Assembly (NCBI GenBank): GCA_964402955.1
Contig: CAYOEZ010000067.1
Coordinates: 1 to 20,578 of the forward strand
Source: CAYOEZ01 sp964402955
Lineage (GTDB): Bacteria; Chloroflexota; DTOL01; DAOUCN01
Length of the DNA stretch: 20,578 nt
Direction: 5' to 3'
Shown here: positions 7,419-16,127 of the stretch, piece by piece
Layout of the letters: every line of letters starts with the position of its first letter
How positions within the stretch are numbered: position 1 is the first letter of the stretch
The notes under the pieces: generated by a model
What the model saw: the letters and a program-made list of their open reading frames with translations, nothing else
What the model was told of the DNA's origin: nothing
The model's database searches: none
Translations under genes and position numbers: made by a program

Positions 7419-8381
7419 TTACGCGCCTGGCGCCTGCCTGGGCGTCGGGTTGCCGAAGTTGCCGCGGCCGCCGCGCATGCCCCCGTTGGGCACATTGAAC
7501 TGGAAGTTCCTGCCGCCCTGCGGGTTCGCAAGCTGGCGCAAGCCACCGTTTGCAACCGTTTTGTTGATCAGCGAGGCGTGCGTGGAATCGCCGACAACCG
7601 TGACGGTCACCTGATCGCCAATAGCAATGGCGTCAGTGCCGGTGCTGCCCCTGCCGGCCATGATGCGGGTCGTGCCATCGATCGAGAACGGGCCGCCCTT
7701 ACCCTGCGGATTATTGGGCTTGATCGTGATGCTCGTCGGGCTGATGGCGGTGACAACGCCAGGGATGGTGTAGATGGTTACAACCTTGCCATCCTTGTCC
7801 GTAAAGGTGCGCGTCGTCCCGTAGTTGTGGCTGAAACGCTGGTCCGCCGGTACGTCCTTGAGTGGATTCAGGTCGGACGGCAGAGCGGGCGCCAGCTTGT
7901 CCTTCAGCTTGTTCTTCAGGTTGTCCAGGATGTTAGGCCTGGTATTCGCCGGTGCAGCCTGCGCTGTCACCTTGACGCTCACGTTTTCCGTCCCGCGCGT
8001 GATGCTGAGCGTGACCGTAGCGCCAACCTTGTTCTTGCGCACCTCATCTACGACATTCTGAGCCGTCTTGACAGCGACACCGTTGACGGCAGTCACAAGG
8101 TCGCCCATCTTCACGCCCGCGCTCGCCGCCGGGCTGTTGGCGGCCACAGATGTGACAACCACGCCCACTGTTTGACTCAGACCAAGACGCTGCGACAGTC
8201 GGGCATTGAGATCAGCAACACCGACGCCCAGCCATGCCTGGTCTGTCGTCGCCTGCGGCGTAGCCGCAGCCAGGACTTGATTGGCAGGCGCTGCACTGTT
8301 TGAGGCGGCCCATACCGTGCCGGAAACCACGACCAGAGCCAGTGCAACCACCGCCAGAACAACAACAAACATCTTCTTCAT
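7419..8381 (-). CDS. Secreted PDZ-domain protein with DUF5666-like C-terminal part
   Basis: A 320-residue exported protein. I chose the ATG at 8381 because GGAGGT lies 9 nt upstream and the frame then begins with a signal peptide (MKKMFVVVLAVVALALVVVS, cleavage near WAA at about 26); an ATG at 8417 would bury it. A PDZ domain covers about 49-142 (AWLGVGVADL, VTSVAANSPAASAGVKMGD, VTAVNGVAV), of the HtrA/DegP type that binds C-terminal peptides. There is no protease domain and no Ser-protease GNSGG motif. After a linker, about 205-285 resembles a DUF5666/OB-fold strand set (VVTAISPTSITIKP, AIAIGDQVTVTVVGDST), like the protein encoded two genes upstream. The tail is rich in Gly, Asn and Arg (GGMRGGRGNFGN). 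It is the last gene of the minus-strand run, 108 nt after the PD40 lipoprotein, so a local promoter is possible but I see no clear one. Confidence 0.82.
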   Translation of the reverse strand: MKKMFVVVLAVVALALVVVSGTVWAASNSAAPANQVLAAATPQATTDQAWLGVGVADLNARLSQRLGLSQTVGVVVTSVAANSPAASAGVKMGDLVTAVNGVAVKTAQNVVDEVRKNKVGATVTLSITRGTENVSVKVTAQAAPANTRPNILDNLKNKLKDKLAPALPSDLNPLKDVPADQRFSHNYGTTRTFTDKDGKVVTIYTIPGVVTAISPTSITIKPNNPQGKGGPFSIDGTTRIMAGRGSTGTDAIAIGDQVTVTVVGDSTHASLINKTVANGGLRQLANPQGGRNFQFNVPNGGMRGGRGNFGNPTPRQAPGA

Positions 8382-8489
8382 TTTGCTCGAACCTCCAATG
8401 ACTAACTTGTCCCCCAATTGGACAGTCGTGCCACCACAAAGTTCAACGAACGAGACCGGCGAGTGTTACGTGAGAAGGCTATCCTCTTC

Positions 8490-9662
8490 CTAATTCGTCC
8501 AGCTCAAAACGTGTTCTGCCGCATACTCGTAGGTCACAGCAACATCCAGCAGCTTGCGCTGGTTGGAGCCGTCGGCATTCATCACATACACCCGCCAGTC
8601 ACCGTCGCGGTCGCTCAGGAAAGCCATGCTTCCTCCATCGGGCGACCAGGCCGGGGCTACATTATTGATAGGCCTGGTAAACATGACAAACGGTGTGCTG
8701 GTTAAGAGCTTTTCGCCGCTGCCATCGCTATTCATGACGCCGATGTCCCAGTGATCATGCTGATCCACCATGAAGGCGATCTTGCTGCCATCTGGCGACC
8801 ACACCGGCGACCCCTGCAGCGGGTTTGCGGGCAAGGCGGTTGGCCAGCCTGTCTCAGTGGTCAGGAAAAAGCCCCGTACCCCTTTGTAGACAATGCGCCC
8901 ATCGGCGCCCCAGCTCGGCGTCATGGCCTGTTGATCTCCATCAACCATGACATCGCTCTTTTGGCCGGTGGCAAGATCCACGACACTGATGCGCCGGTAG
9001 TCCGTCACCGGCGCGGCTGAGCCAGGCCGCTCTCGTCCGGTCACCTGCTTGTAGACCGCCGTGAAGGCGATCTTGGCGCCATCAGGCGACCATGCGGGCG
9101 ACTTCGCCCCATTGATGCCGAAAACCATGTCCAGGTCACTGCCATCGGCGTTCATGACGTAGACGCCTTGAGGCACCGACCAACGCGTGAATGCTATCTT
9201 CTTGCCGTCAGGCGACCAGACCGGATCGAGGCCGGACGTCAGAGTGGCAGCCCCACCGCCGTTGGCATTGACGGTGACTATACCGCCCCCGCTCGACGTC
9301 TGCAGCACAATGCGGCCAGTCAGCGCAGCGGCAGAAGGACCTGCCGGCGCGGCGGCAGCCTGCGCCGCCGGCGTACTGGTGCGCGCTGGCGCCAGCGTTG
9401 GCAGCGGCGCCTTCAGCACAAACGTCGGCGAGGGCGTGACAACACGCGTCGCCACAGCCACCGGCGTTGCGGTTGCGACCGCAGCGGCCGATGGGCGGGC
9501 AAACGCCTGGCCGGCCGCGGGCACAGATCCACTACCTGGCGCCGCGCCAGCCCCTGTCAGCGGAATCACAGCGATCGTCGGCGTCGGCGTCGGAAACTCG
9601 ACGCTGCATGCCGCTATGGCAAACAGAACGGCTACCACAAAAAACAATCGTAGCCCTTTCAT
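8490..9662 (-). CDS. PD40/TolB-like beta-propeller lipoprotein
   Basis: A 390-residue protein. The N-terminus MKGLRLFFVVAVLFAIAACS carries a lipobox with the modified cysteine at 19, so it should be anchored on the outer face of the membrane. A Pro/Thr/Ala-rich linker follows (PTPTPT, then repeated VATATPVAVATRV). From about 115 there are at least four PD40 blades with the signature WSPDGxKIAF: VWSPDGKKIAFTRW, AWSPDGAKIAFTAVY, VWSPDGSKIAFMVD, AWSPDGGSMAFLSD, alternating with VMNADGS turns. Such propellers bind proteins or peptides; this one lacks any recognisable enzymatic domain. The start codon is 3 nt past the stop of the DUF5666-type gene, and GAGGT overlaps that stop, so translation is likely coupled. 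Confidence 0.85.
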   Translation of the reverse strand: MKGLRLFFVVAVLFAIAACSVEFPTPTPTIAVIPLTGAGAAPGSGSVPAAGQAFARPSAAAVATATPVAVATRVVTPSPTFVLKAPLPTLAPARTSTPAAQAAAAPAGPSAAALTGRIVLQTSSGGGIVTVNANGGGAATLTSGLDPVWSPDGKKIAFTRWSVPQGVYVMNADGSDLDMVFGINGAKSPAWSPDGAKIAFTAVYKQVTGRERPGSAAPVTDYRRISVVDLATGQKSDVMVDGDQQAMTPSWGADGRIVYKGVRGFFLTTETGWPTALPANPLQGSPVWSPDGSKIAFMVDQHDHWDIGVMNSDGSGEKLLTSTPFVMFTRPINNVAPAWSPDGGSMAFLSDRDGDWRVYVMNADGSNQRKLLDVAVTYEYAAEHVLSWTN

Positions 9663-9665
9663 ATC

Positions 9666-10511
9666 CTACCTCAGTGCGCCGATCTGAACTGCGACGGCCG
9701 CAACGACACCGTCGGCCCCTGCCTGACCCACGATCGTGACTTGCTCGCCGACCGTCACGTCGGCGAGTGTGGCCGCTGCCGTCTTGCTCAGCCGCGCATT
9801 GGCGCCCAGAACGACCTTCGTGGGCTGCCCGCCGTCAACGGCGACGGTCACGACACTACCATCGATCTTTAGCACGCTGCCGCTCATAGTGGTCAGATTG
9901 GCAAACTGCCCCCCGGTCGCGCCCGTTCCTGTCGTTGGGCCAGTTCCGCCAGTGCGGCCGCTGCCAGTGGCGCCCTGCCCTGTTGCGCCGCTTTGGCGGC
10001 TAAACCCGCCTGCGCCTGCGGCAGCCGTCTGTGCGGCGCTGCCCTGGATCAACTGCGTAGCTGTAATTGTGCCATCCGCGGCCACCGCGCCGAGCACCAT
10101 CACAGCATCGCCCACCTTGAGATCGGCGACGGAGATGGCGCCATTCTTCACGTACGTTGTGCTATCGGTCACCGCGGCTTTGGTCACGGCGCCGTCCTGA
10201 GCGGTCACCGAGATGATCTTGCCCTCAACCTTCTGTACTGTGCCAGTTGCGCCCCGGCCTGCAGCCGCCGCAGTGGCGGCTGCAGCGGCGGGCGCCGCCT
10301 GCTGGCCGCCCGTGCCCTGTGCGCCCGCTGCAAACAAACCGGCAGGGACCTGCGATGTTGGGGTCACAGCCGGCGCCGCCAGCACGAGCTTCACGCCGGC
10401 GATCGTGCCCAGATCAACCTTAGCGCCGCGTTGTGCCAGGACGGCGCCAACGGCTAACCCACCAATGAGAGCCAGAAGAAACAATGTTCTGAAGTGACGA
10501 GCGATACTCAC
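9666..10511 (-). CDS. Secreted DUF5666-type protein
   Basis: A 281-residue exported protein starting with GTG at 10511; AAGGAG lies about 8 nt upstream. The signal sequence is MSIARHFRTLFLLALIGGLAVGAVLA. A low-complexity Ala/Gly/Gln linker leads into two small beta-rich domains, at about 87-155 (GTVQKVEGKIISVTAQDGA, VADLKVGDAVMVLGA) and about 210-281 (GSVLKIDGSVVTVAVDGGQ, LADVTVGEQVTIVGQ). This pattern is that of DUF5666, an OB-like fold of unknown function. A Gly/Thr-rich linker separates the two. It lies in tight linkage with the 66-residue membrane protein upstream (12 nt) and the PD40 lipoprotein downstream (3 nt). Function unknown; an envelope role is inferred from the operon. Confidence 0.78.
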   Translation of the reverse strand: MSIARHFRTLFLLALIGGLAVGAVLAQRGAKVDLGTIAGVKLVLAAPAVTPTSQVPAGLFAAGAQGTGGQQAAPAAAAATAAAAGRGATGTVQKVEGKIISVTAQDGAVTKAAVTDSTTYVKNGAISVADLKVGDAVMVLGAVAADGTITATQLIQGSAAQTAAAGAGGFSRQSGATGQGATGSGRTGGTGPTTGTGATGGQFANLTTMSGSVLKIDGSVVTVAVDGGQPTKVVLGANARLSKTAAATLADVTVGEQVTIVGQAGADGVVAAVAVQIGALR

Positions 10512-10523
10512 CTTCGTACTCCT

Positions 10524-10724
10524 TTACGGCTGATAGTGATCATAGAACAACGTATCATAAAGCAGCTTGCCGGTGTAGCAGACCAGGACGAAAATTGTCA
10601 GCGGCATCTGCACTCTTGCTACCCACACCGGCAACTGCGGCGGCGGAGGCAACAGCAGAATAATGATGGCTACGGCTGTCGCCATGAGCACGCGCACAAC
10701 CAACAGCACAATTCTGTGCATCAT
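10524..10724 (-). CDS. Small membrane protein, 66 residues
   Basis: MMHRIVLLVVRVLMATAVAIIILLLP, then a short PPPQLP turn, then a second hydrophobic segment (MPLTIFVLVCYTGKLLY) and a polar tail. This suggests a two-helix hairpin in the membrane. AAGG stands 8 nt before the ATG. The gene sits 20 nt after the permease stop and 12 nt before the DUF5666-type start, on the same strand, which argues that it is real. I do not recognise a family. It could be an accessory subunit of the adjacent exporter, by position only. Confidence 0.6.
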   Translation of the reverse strand: MMHRIVLLVVRVLMATAVAIIILLLPPPPQLPVWVARVQMPLTIFVLVCYTGKLLYDTLFYDHYQP

Positions 10725-10744
10725 GACCGTGCCTTTGCAGTCGC

Positions 10745-11992
10745 CTACTCATAGCGCAGAGCATCGATAGGATGCAGCGCGGCAGCCCGCGTCGCAGGAT
10801 AGATCCCGAAAAACATGCCAATCGCCACCGAAAAACCAACAGCCAGCATGATAGACGAGGGCGAGATAATCGCCGTGATACCGAGATTGAGTGCGTTCAC
10901 CATCTGCCCGATACCCCAGCCCATAATAATGCCGCCGACGCCGCCCACAATCGAAAGCACAACTGCTTCCACCAGAAACTGAAGCATAATGTCGCCGCGT
11001 TTTGCGCCGACAGCCTTGCGAATGCCAATCTCACGTGTGCGCTCAGTCACGGATACAAGCATGATGTTCATGATGCCGATGCCGCCCACCAGCAAAGAGA
11101 TGGCCGCGATCGCGCCCAGGAAGGCAGTCAATATCCCTGTTATCTGGTCGAGCGCGCCCAGGATCTGCTTCTGGCTGATGACCGTGAAGTCCTCCTGCCC
11201 GGGCTGGACCTTGTGCTGCGTCGCAAGAACGGTCGAGACTTCGGCCATAGCCGCATCCACAGCATTCTCGTTGGTGGCTGAGATGCTGATGCTCGACACA
11301 CGCTGCCCCACACCGAAGCCGCGGTTGCCGCCCATCAGGCGCTTCTGCGCGGAGCTAAGCGGGACAAGAGCGCTGCCATCGGCCGAGCCAAAACTCGAGC
11401 CACCCTTGGACTCCAGGACGCCGATAACCCGGTAATTGGCCCGATTGAGCTTCACTGTCTGGTTGAGTGGATCCTGGTCGCCAAAGAGAGCAGTCGCCAG
11501 ACTGGCGCCCAGAACGACAACCTGCGAGACGCCATCGATGTGCGCCTTGCTGATGAATTCGCCATTGGCAACGTTGGCATTGTGGACGATCAGATAATCC
11601 GGCGTCACGCCCGTGATGGAGCCAAACGAACTCTGGCTGCCATACTGGATCTGCCCCCCGGAACCGAACACGGGAGAGACAGCGGCCACATTGGGCAGTT
11701 GCGCGTCGATGATGGCCTGTGCATCCTGTGACGTCAGCGAGGCCTGGTTATTGCCACCCACGGCAGCCACCCGTGAGTTGGACGAACTCGAGCCGCCAGG
11801 GCTGATCGTGATCAGGTTTGACCCGGTGCTCTGAATCTGCGCCGTGACTGACTGCTGCACACCCTGACCAAGCGAGAGCAGTGCGATAACCGCCCCTACC
11901 CCGATGATAATGCCCAGCATGGTCAGGAAAGCCCTCATTTTGTTCGAGCTTATGCCGCGCAGGGCGATACGAAAGCTCTCGAAGACACTCAT
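10745..11992 (-). CDS. ABC transporter permease, MacB/FtsX (YknZ-like) family
   Basis: A 415-residue integral membrane protein of a macrolide/peptide-exporter type ABC system. The N-terminus MSVFESFRIALRGISSNKMRAFLT with a first membrane helix at about 20-42 (LGIIIGVGAVIALLSLGQG) is standard for MacB permeases. A large extracytoplasmic MacB_PCD core follows at about 43-265 (GSNLITISPGG, VSPVFGSGGQ). Three more helices lie near 285-310, 330-360 and 378-402, with the FtsX signature TERTREIGIRKAVGAKR between them, ending HPIDALRYE. Its ATG overlaps the TGA of the ATPase gene (ATGA), so the two are translationally coupled. Together with the ATPase and the fusion protein it forms a tripartite pump of the YknXYZ or MacAB type. 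The ATPase is not fused, unlike E. coli MacB. Substrate unknown. Confidence 0.93.
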   Translation of the reverse strand: MSVFESFRIALRGISSNKMRAFLTMLGIIIGVGAVIALLSLGQGVQQSVTAQIQSTGSNLITISPGGSSSSNSRVAAVGGNNQASLTSQDAQAIIDAQLPNVAAVSPVFGSGGQIQYGSQSSFGSITGVTPDYLIVHNANVANGEFISKAHIDGVSQVVVLGASLATALFGDQDPLNQTVKLNRANYRVIGVLESKGGSSFGSADGSALVPLSSAQKRLMGGNRGFGVGQRVSSISISATNENAVDAAMAEVSTVLATQHKVQPGQEDFTVISQKQILGALDQITGILTAFLGAIAAISLLVGGIGIMNIMLVSVTERTREIGIRKAVGAKRGDIMLQFLVEAVVLSIVGGVGGIIMGWGIGQMVNALNLGITAIISPSSIMLAVGFSVAIGMFFGIYPATRAAALHPIDALRYE

Positions 11993-12780
11993 TTGTGTAT
12001 GACCTCCTGGATGTGCTCATCCGGGAGCGCCGCCAGCACCGCGACGGCATCCCTGGGGTGTTCCACCTTCTCATCAGAAAGCAGCTTGCCGTCACGCATA
12101 CGAATCACGCGCTGGGTATGGTTGGCAATGTCGGATTCATGGGTGACGAAGACAACCGTGATGCCCTGTTCCCGGTTGAGTTTTTGGAAGATGGCCATGA
12201 GCTCTTCACTGGAACGGGTATCCAGGTTGCCTGTCGGCTCATCTGCCAGGATAATGGACGGATTGGTGACCAGGGCGCGAGCAATAGCAACCCGCTGTTG
12301 CTGGCCGCCCGAAAGCTCGGTTGGCTTGTGCCCCATGCGGTCAGACAGACCCACCGCGGCCAGGGCGTCCTTAGCCCGCTGGCGACGGTGGTCGCCGCCG
12401 CCATAGACCAGAGGCAACTCCACCTGGTCGATCGCCGGGATGCGCGGCAGCAAGTTGAAGGATTGGAACACAAAGCCGATCTTCTTGTTGCGGATTTCGG
12501 CCAGCTGATTGTCATTCAGCTTGCTTATTTTGATGCCGTCCATGTAGTACTCGCCCGACGTCGGTGTGTCCAGGCAACCGATGATGTTCATCATCGTGGA
12601 TTTGCCAGAACCAGACGGCCCCATGATGGATACCAACTCGCCACGCTTGACCTCAAGGTCGATGCCGCGCAGAGCATGGACCTCAACGTCGCCCATTCGG
12701 TACACCTTGGTCAGCCCCTCGATTTTGATCGTCACATCAGGATTGATCGCTGGCTTGTCGTTCTTCGCAAAGAGACGCAT
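11989..12780 (-). CDS. ABC transporter ATP-binding protein, MacB/LolD/YknY type
   Basis: A 263-residue cytosolic ATPase that powers the adjacent permease. It has a complete motif set: Walker A GPSGSGKST at 54-62, Q-loop Q106 (FVFQSFNLLPR), signature LSGGQ at 156-160, Walker B IILADEPTG around 176-184, D-loop NLDT and H-loop H214 (FVTHESD). The sequence VHALRGIDLEVKRGELVSIM is typical of the MacB/LolD subgroup. The start at 12780 is 3 nt after the stop of the fusion-protein gene, with GGGAGGT overlapping that stop. The C-terminal 45 residues extend past the core (KLLSDEKVEHPRDAVAVLAALP), slightly longer than usual. Confidence 0.95.
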   Translation of the reverse strand: MRLFAKNDKPAINPDVTIKIEGLTKVYRMGDVEVHALRGIDLEVKRGELVSIMGPSGSGKSTMMNIIGCLDTPTSGEYYMDGIKISKLNDNQLAEIRNKKIGFVFQSFNLLPRIPAIDQVELPLVYGGGDHRRQRAKDALAAVGLSDRMGHKPTELSGGQQQRVAIARALVTNPSIILADEPTGNLDTRSSEELMAIFQKLNREQGITVVFVTHESDIANHTQRVIRMRDGKLLSDEKVEHPRDAVAVLAALPDEHIQEVIHK

Positions 12781-12783
12781 TGT

Positions 12784-14088
12784 CTACCTCCCTGGCATTG
12801 CCGGAGATCCGCCGCCTATTCTGAGACCACTAAACAGACCACCGCCCGTCGTTGTGTTCGCCGCTGTCGTGGCAGTCGCGATACCGACCATGTCGCCTTC
12901 CGTCAGGCCAGAGATGATCTCGGTGTTGGTGTCATTTGAGAGACCCGTCTGTATCTGCTTGGTCACGATCGTGCCATTGGGCTGCGCCACCGCGACTGTC
13001 TTTGCGCCACCCAGAACCTTGATGGCACGGTTTTGGACGTAGAGAACGCCGCTGCGCTGCTCCGTGACAATGCTGGCCGTGGACGTCAGGCCTGCGCGCA
13101 GGCGAGGATCAACCTGTGTGGGGACAATGTACAACAGGTATGTTACCACACCCGACTGGAGATTGGAGCTGGGGGCAATGGCCGTGACTTTCGCCTGCAG
13201 GGTCAGGCCAGACAACGCGTCAAAGGTAATGTTGACCGTCTGACCAATCGCTATCTTGCCGATGTCGGTTTCATCGATATTGGCTTCGATGCGCACGGCG
13301 CTCAGGTCAATGAGCGTGATGATTGGAGCCGTGCCGACTTGTTCGCCGAGATTGGCCCCCACACTGGACACAACACCATCAAAGGGAGCGACAATGCTCG
13401 CGCCCTGGATATTGGAGCGGGTCTGATCGACCTGAATCTGGGCTGTCTTGACCGAGTTTTCCTGAATCTGCAGATCGGTGGTGGTACTGCCGGCCGTCGC
13501 CTTGGCGTAGTTGGCCAGAGCGGACTGGTAGTCCAGCGTAGCCGACTGCAAGGTCTGCGCCTGGGACGTCTGCCCGACATCGCTGCGCCAGGCTACCTTG
13601 TCGTAGTCACTCTGCGCCTTTTGCAGCGATAGGGTTGACTTGTCCAGGTTGGTCTTGGCAATCGTGACATCCTGCGACGTCGGGCCGGCCTTAAGTTGCG
13701 CCAGCTTCAACTGAGCGTTTTCCAGGGTGATTACATTCTGTCCCAGAGAAAACTCCAGATCGGTCGTATCGATCCTGGCCAGAACCGTGCCAGCCTTGAC
13801 AACATCACCGACTCTGACGTTCAACTCTTTGAGTTTACCGCCCGACTTGAACGAGAGCTTGACTTGGTTCTGCGGCACCAGTGAGCCGGTCGTGGCTACA
13901 GTAGATGCCAAGTTGCCGCGCTGCACGGCCACAAAGCGATAGGTCGTTGCAGCCGCGACGGGCTTTGCTTTCACGTACTGATTATACCCCGTGTATCCGC
14001 CTGCAACAGCGGCGCCAAAGACAGCAACTATGACGGCGAGTCGTATGACAAGACCCACCAGCCCCAGAATGATCTTTTTGATATCCAC
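12784..14088 (-). CDS. Membrane-fusion (HlyD/MacA/YknX-like) subunit of the ABC exporter
   Basis: About 434 residues. The frame also opens at GTG 14097, but AGGAGG at 14103-14098 touches that codon. The GTG at 14088, 9 nt downstream, gives proper spacing and the start MDIKKIILGLVG. One membrane helix lies at about 10-32. A barrel-sandwich/lipoyl segment follows (GNLASTVATTGSLVPQNQVKLSF, VRVGDVVKAGTVLARIDT), then a long helical hairpin at about 105-220 (ENAQLKLAQLKAG, LDKSTLSLQKAQSDYDKV), the return lipoyl half (ASIVAPFDGVVSSVGANLGEQV) and beta-barrel domains (ANIDETDIGKIAIGQTVNITFD). The C-terminus is Thr/Gly-rich. Such proteins link an inner-membrane ABC pump to the cell exterior. It is co-transcribed with the ATPase (3-nt gap) and the permease. 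Confidence 0.92.
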   Translation of the reverse strand: MDIKKIILGLVGLVIRLAVIVAVFGAAVAGGYTGYNQYVKAKPVAAATTYRFVAVQRGNLASTVATTGSLVPQNQVKLSFKSGGKLKELNVRVGDVVKAGTVLARIDTTDLEFSLGQNVITLENAQLKLAQLKAGPTSQDVTIAKTNLDKSTLSLQKAQSDYDKVAWRSDVGQTSQAQTLQSATLDYQSALANYAKATAGSTTTDLQIQENSVKTAQIQVDQTRSNIQGASIVAPFDGVVSSVGANLGEQVGTAPIITLIDLSAVRIEANIDETDIGKIAIGQTVNITFDALSGLTLQAKVTAIAPSSNLQSGVVTYLLYIVPTQVDPRLRAGLTSTASIVTEQRSGVLYVQNRAIKVLGGAKTVAVAQPNGTIVTKQIQTGLSNDTNTEIISGLTEGDMVGIATATTAANTTTGGGLFSGLRIGGGSPAMPGR

Positions 14089-14127
14089 GCTCAACACCCT
14101 CCTGAAAATAGTCCCCGGCCAAGATAC

Positions 14128-14703
14128 TCACTGCACACAGTGCAGCAAGATACTGTAGATTTGTTTCTCCGCCGGGGCCTTGCATTCGCTAACTGGCTGG
14201 TTGGGCGGGCAGACCACATCGGGAGATAGATTCCAACTGGCGCTGAACAGGCACATCGACCTATCCTTACGGAAAGCCGTTGCCGTGCCCGTTGGCCCAT
14301 CCGCCGTGTAACCGCTGTCTTCCTGCCAGGATTGAGCGGTCATGAAAGCACGCACACGATCAGCCACTGCTTGCGGGCTGACAAATTGCACTGCCGTCCC
14401 AGATGCTGTAATCTGGCAACCCGTGCCGACGTTGCCGGCAATCTGATCTTGAAACGGTGTCTGCTCCGTCGTCACTGGAGCGCCCAGTTGCTTGAGACTG
14501 TTGGCCAGGCCGTCACACTGCTGCGGGCTGAGCGGCTGCAAGTCGGTGCGAACCTCACGCGCCGTCACAGGTATGGTTGGTTCAGCATCTGGGGACGTGC
14601 CCAGAAACCCATCACATGCGGCTGTCAGAAGAGCGATGACCACCAGTCCCACCGTTGAGAGAGTCGCCATTGGTCTGTTCACGACACTCATCCTGTCTGT
14701 CAA
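14128..14703 (-). CDS. Hypothetical lipoprotein
   Basis: 191 residues if read from the TTG at 14703, where GAGGAAGG stands about 4 nt upstream; an in-frame ATG at 14691 is an alternative start. The signal ends in a lipobox, LLTAAC, with the cysteine near residue 30, followed by DGFLGTSPDAEPT. The mature part of about 160 residues has four further cysteines spread through it (QQCDGL, GTGCQI, SMCLFS, DVVCPP, with more in SECKAP and LLHCVQ), which could form disulfides outside the membrane. I do not recognise a family. It lies 39 nt from both neighbours within the sigma/exporter run, suggesting an envelope function linked to the pump or to its regulation. Confidence 0.7.
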   Translation of the reverse strand: MTDRMSVVNRPMATLSTVGLVVIALLTAACDGFLGTSPDAEPTIPVTAREVRTDLQPLSPQQCDGLANSLKQLGAPVTTEQTPFQDQIAGNVGTGCQITASGTAVQFVSPQAVADRVRAFMTAQSWQEDSGYTADGPTGTATAFRKDRSMCLFSASWNLSPDVVCPPNQPVSECKAPAEKQIYSILLHCVQ

Positions 14704-14742
14704 GACGCCTTCCTCACTGGTGATGGATCTCGGGGCAGGAAT

Positions 14743-15471
14743 CTAAACGTCAACGTCGTCCAGAGACCAGCCCGCCGTACCGCCGCCACGCGTCCAAAGC
14801 ACAGCGCCAAATCCTAACACAGCGCTGCCCCCGGCCACCAGCCAACCGATGTATGGTATGATGCTACCCAGAAAGAGAACCAGAATGCCAACGCTCAGGC
14901 GCAACACAGGACCGCCTTGATCTACCCGCAAGGAACGACACAGCCCTGATCCCACAGCCAGACTGACGGCGACAAGGCCAAAAGCCGTTGCCAGATAGAG
15001 CCCCAGCCCGAGGACAATCGCCAGCGGCCAACCGACCACGTTGATGAAGATCAAGAAACTCAGCAGGCCAGCTCCCAAATAACCCATAAGTCCAAGGACA
15101 AACGTGAGCAGGCGCTGCCCGCAGCCGTTGCTGACAACCTGCGCCATAACACCGACCCGGCGCGGAGCCAGGAACAGGGCAATAACAGACATAATGAGCA
15201 GCGAGACAAACGAGCCGAGCTGCCAGAGCATGCCGGGCAGTCCTTCGCGGTGCAGGCCAAAAGGCCGCAACCCGAAGAACGAGCCAGGCGCTCGCTCTGC
15301 GGGGGCCAGCAGGATGCCGCCCAGCGGACGGGCAAGCGGTGGGCGCACCGTGAGAACCGGCCCGATATGCGTGATCCCCCGCGCTGGCAGCCACACCGAC
15401 ACCAGGTAGAAGATAGCAACACTGCTAACAATAAGAGCAAGCACAAACATCAGCGATCGTCTGTTCATCAT
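14743..15471 (-). CDS. Polytopic membrane protein
   Basis: 242 residues with five or six predicted membrane segments: about 7-27, 83-102, 122-145, 148-172 and 190-228 (the last possibly two). An extracytoplasmic loop at about 30-80 carries Pro/Arg-rich sequence. The central part (LTFVLGLMGYLGAGLLSFLIFINVVGWPLAIVLG, interrupted here as helix pairs) resembles the C-terminal membrane region found on some bactofilin-like proteins, which is a weak resemblance only. The C-terminus is acidic (LDDVDV). Two adjacent ATGs start the frame, with only a weak ribosome-binding site. It follows the anti-sigma gene at 77 nt and may take part in signal sensing or transport. No function is assigned. Confidence 0.68.
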   Translation of the reverse strand: MMNRRSLMFVLALIVSSVAIFYLVSVWLPARGITHIGPVLTVRPPLARPLGGILLAPAERAPGSFFGLRPFGLHREGLPGMLWQLGSFVSLLIMSVIALFLAPRRVGVMAQVVSNGCGQRLLTFVLGLMGYLGAGLLSFLIFINVVGWPLAIVLGLGLYLATAFGLVAVSLAVGSGLCRSLRVDQGGPVLRLSVGILVLFLGSIIPYIGWLVAGGSAVLGFGAVLWTRGGGTAGWSLDDVDV

Positions 15472-15548
15472 TTCACCGGCATAACATGGGACGCAGCCTC
15501 ATCGTGTCGCGTTGGACATAGCATCGTGAGGCGTCGCGCCCGATCTAT

Positions 15549-16127
15549 TCATCCCCTCAGTATCGTTCGGCGCCTGACCATGGCGCCAAGAGCTGGCGGT
15601 CTGGCAACTACCTGTGCCATCATGGCAAAGACAGCCACGATGACAAGGGACACTCCCAACAGCAACTCAGCGCCCACGCTCCAGGCAAACAACGATGTTG
15701 CCTGCAACAGTGAGCCCAAATCCGTCAAATCAATCAGCGCGGCCCATTCAGCGATCGCTCCAGCTAAGTTGAGCAGAGACAGGCCATGCACAGCAACCGT
15801 TTGGTACGCCAACACGAGCAGGCCAAGCAGCCCGGCCAGAGGCGCCCACGACCGGCCAAGCAGCCCTCGCCACGCCGCCTGCCGGGCGGGTTCCGTCTGG
15901 CGGACAGGCACATGCTGCATCACGCCAGCCACGAAGCTGCGTGGCGCTCGCTCGAGCGGCAGGCGCTCAACCAGGCTCGTGATGCGCTCAAGGTCTACGG
16001 CAAAGCCCCGGCACTCCGCGCAGCCGGCCAGATGGGTTGTCAGCATCGCTTGCTCTGCCGCCGCCAGTCTATCGCCGTCCAGACGCCGCTGTATGAGATC
16101 GCGAGCTCTGTCACATTCTGCTTTCAT
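15549..16127 (-). CDS. Anti-sigma factor with zf-HC2 zinc finger
   Basis: A 192-residue membrane-anchored regulator. The N-terminal cytosolic ZAS domain shows C5 (AECDRARDLIQ), then H32-x3-C36-x2-C39 (THLAGCAECR), the zinc-binding pattern of anti-sigma factors that hold ECF sigma factors inactive. One membrane helix lies at about 93-112 (WAPLAGLLGLLVLAYQTVAV) and further hydrophobic stretches at about 118-130 and 140-172. The C-terminus is basic (RPPALGAMVRRRTILRG). GGGAAGAGGAC precedes the ATG. It lies 73 nt downstream of the ECF sigma gene, its expected partner. Release of sigma would follow an envelope signal acting on the membrane part. Confidence 0.9.
   Translation of the reverse strand: MKAECDRARDLIQRRLDGDRLAAAEQAMLTTHLAGCAECRGFAVDLERITSLVERLPLERAPRSFVAGVMQHVPVRQTEPARQAAWRGLLGRSWAPLAGLLGLLVLAYQTVAVHGLSLLNLAGAIAEWAALIDLTDLGSLLQATSLFAWSVGAELLLGVSLVIVAVFAMMAQVVARPPALGAMVRRRTILRG

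Noticed and set aside
11995..12939. Plus-strand open frame of 314 codons opposite the ABC ATPase and fusion-protein genes
   Set aside because: It spans the junction of two well-supported minus-strand genes and is a shadow frame.
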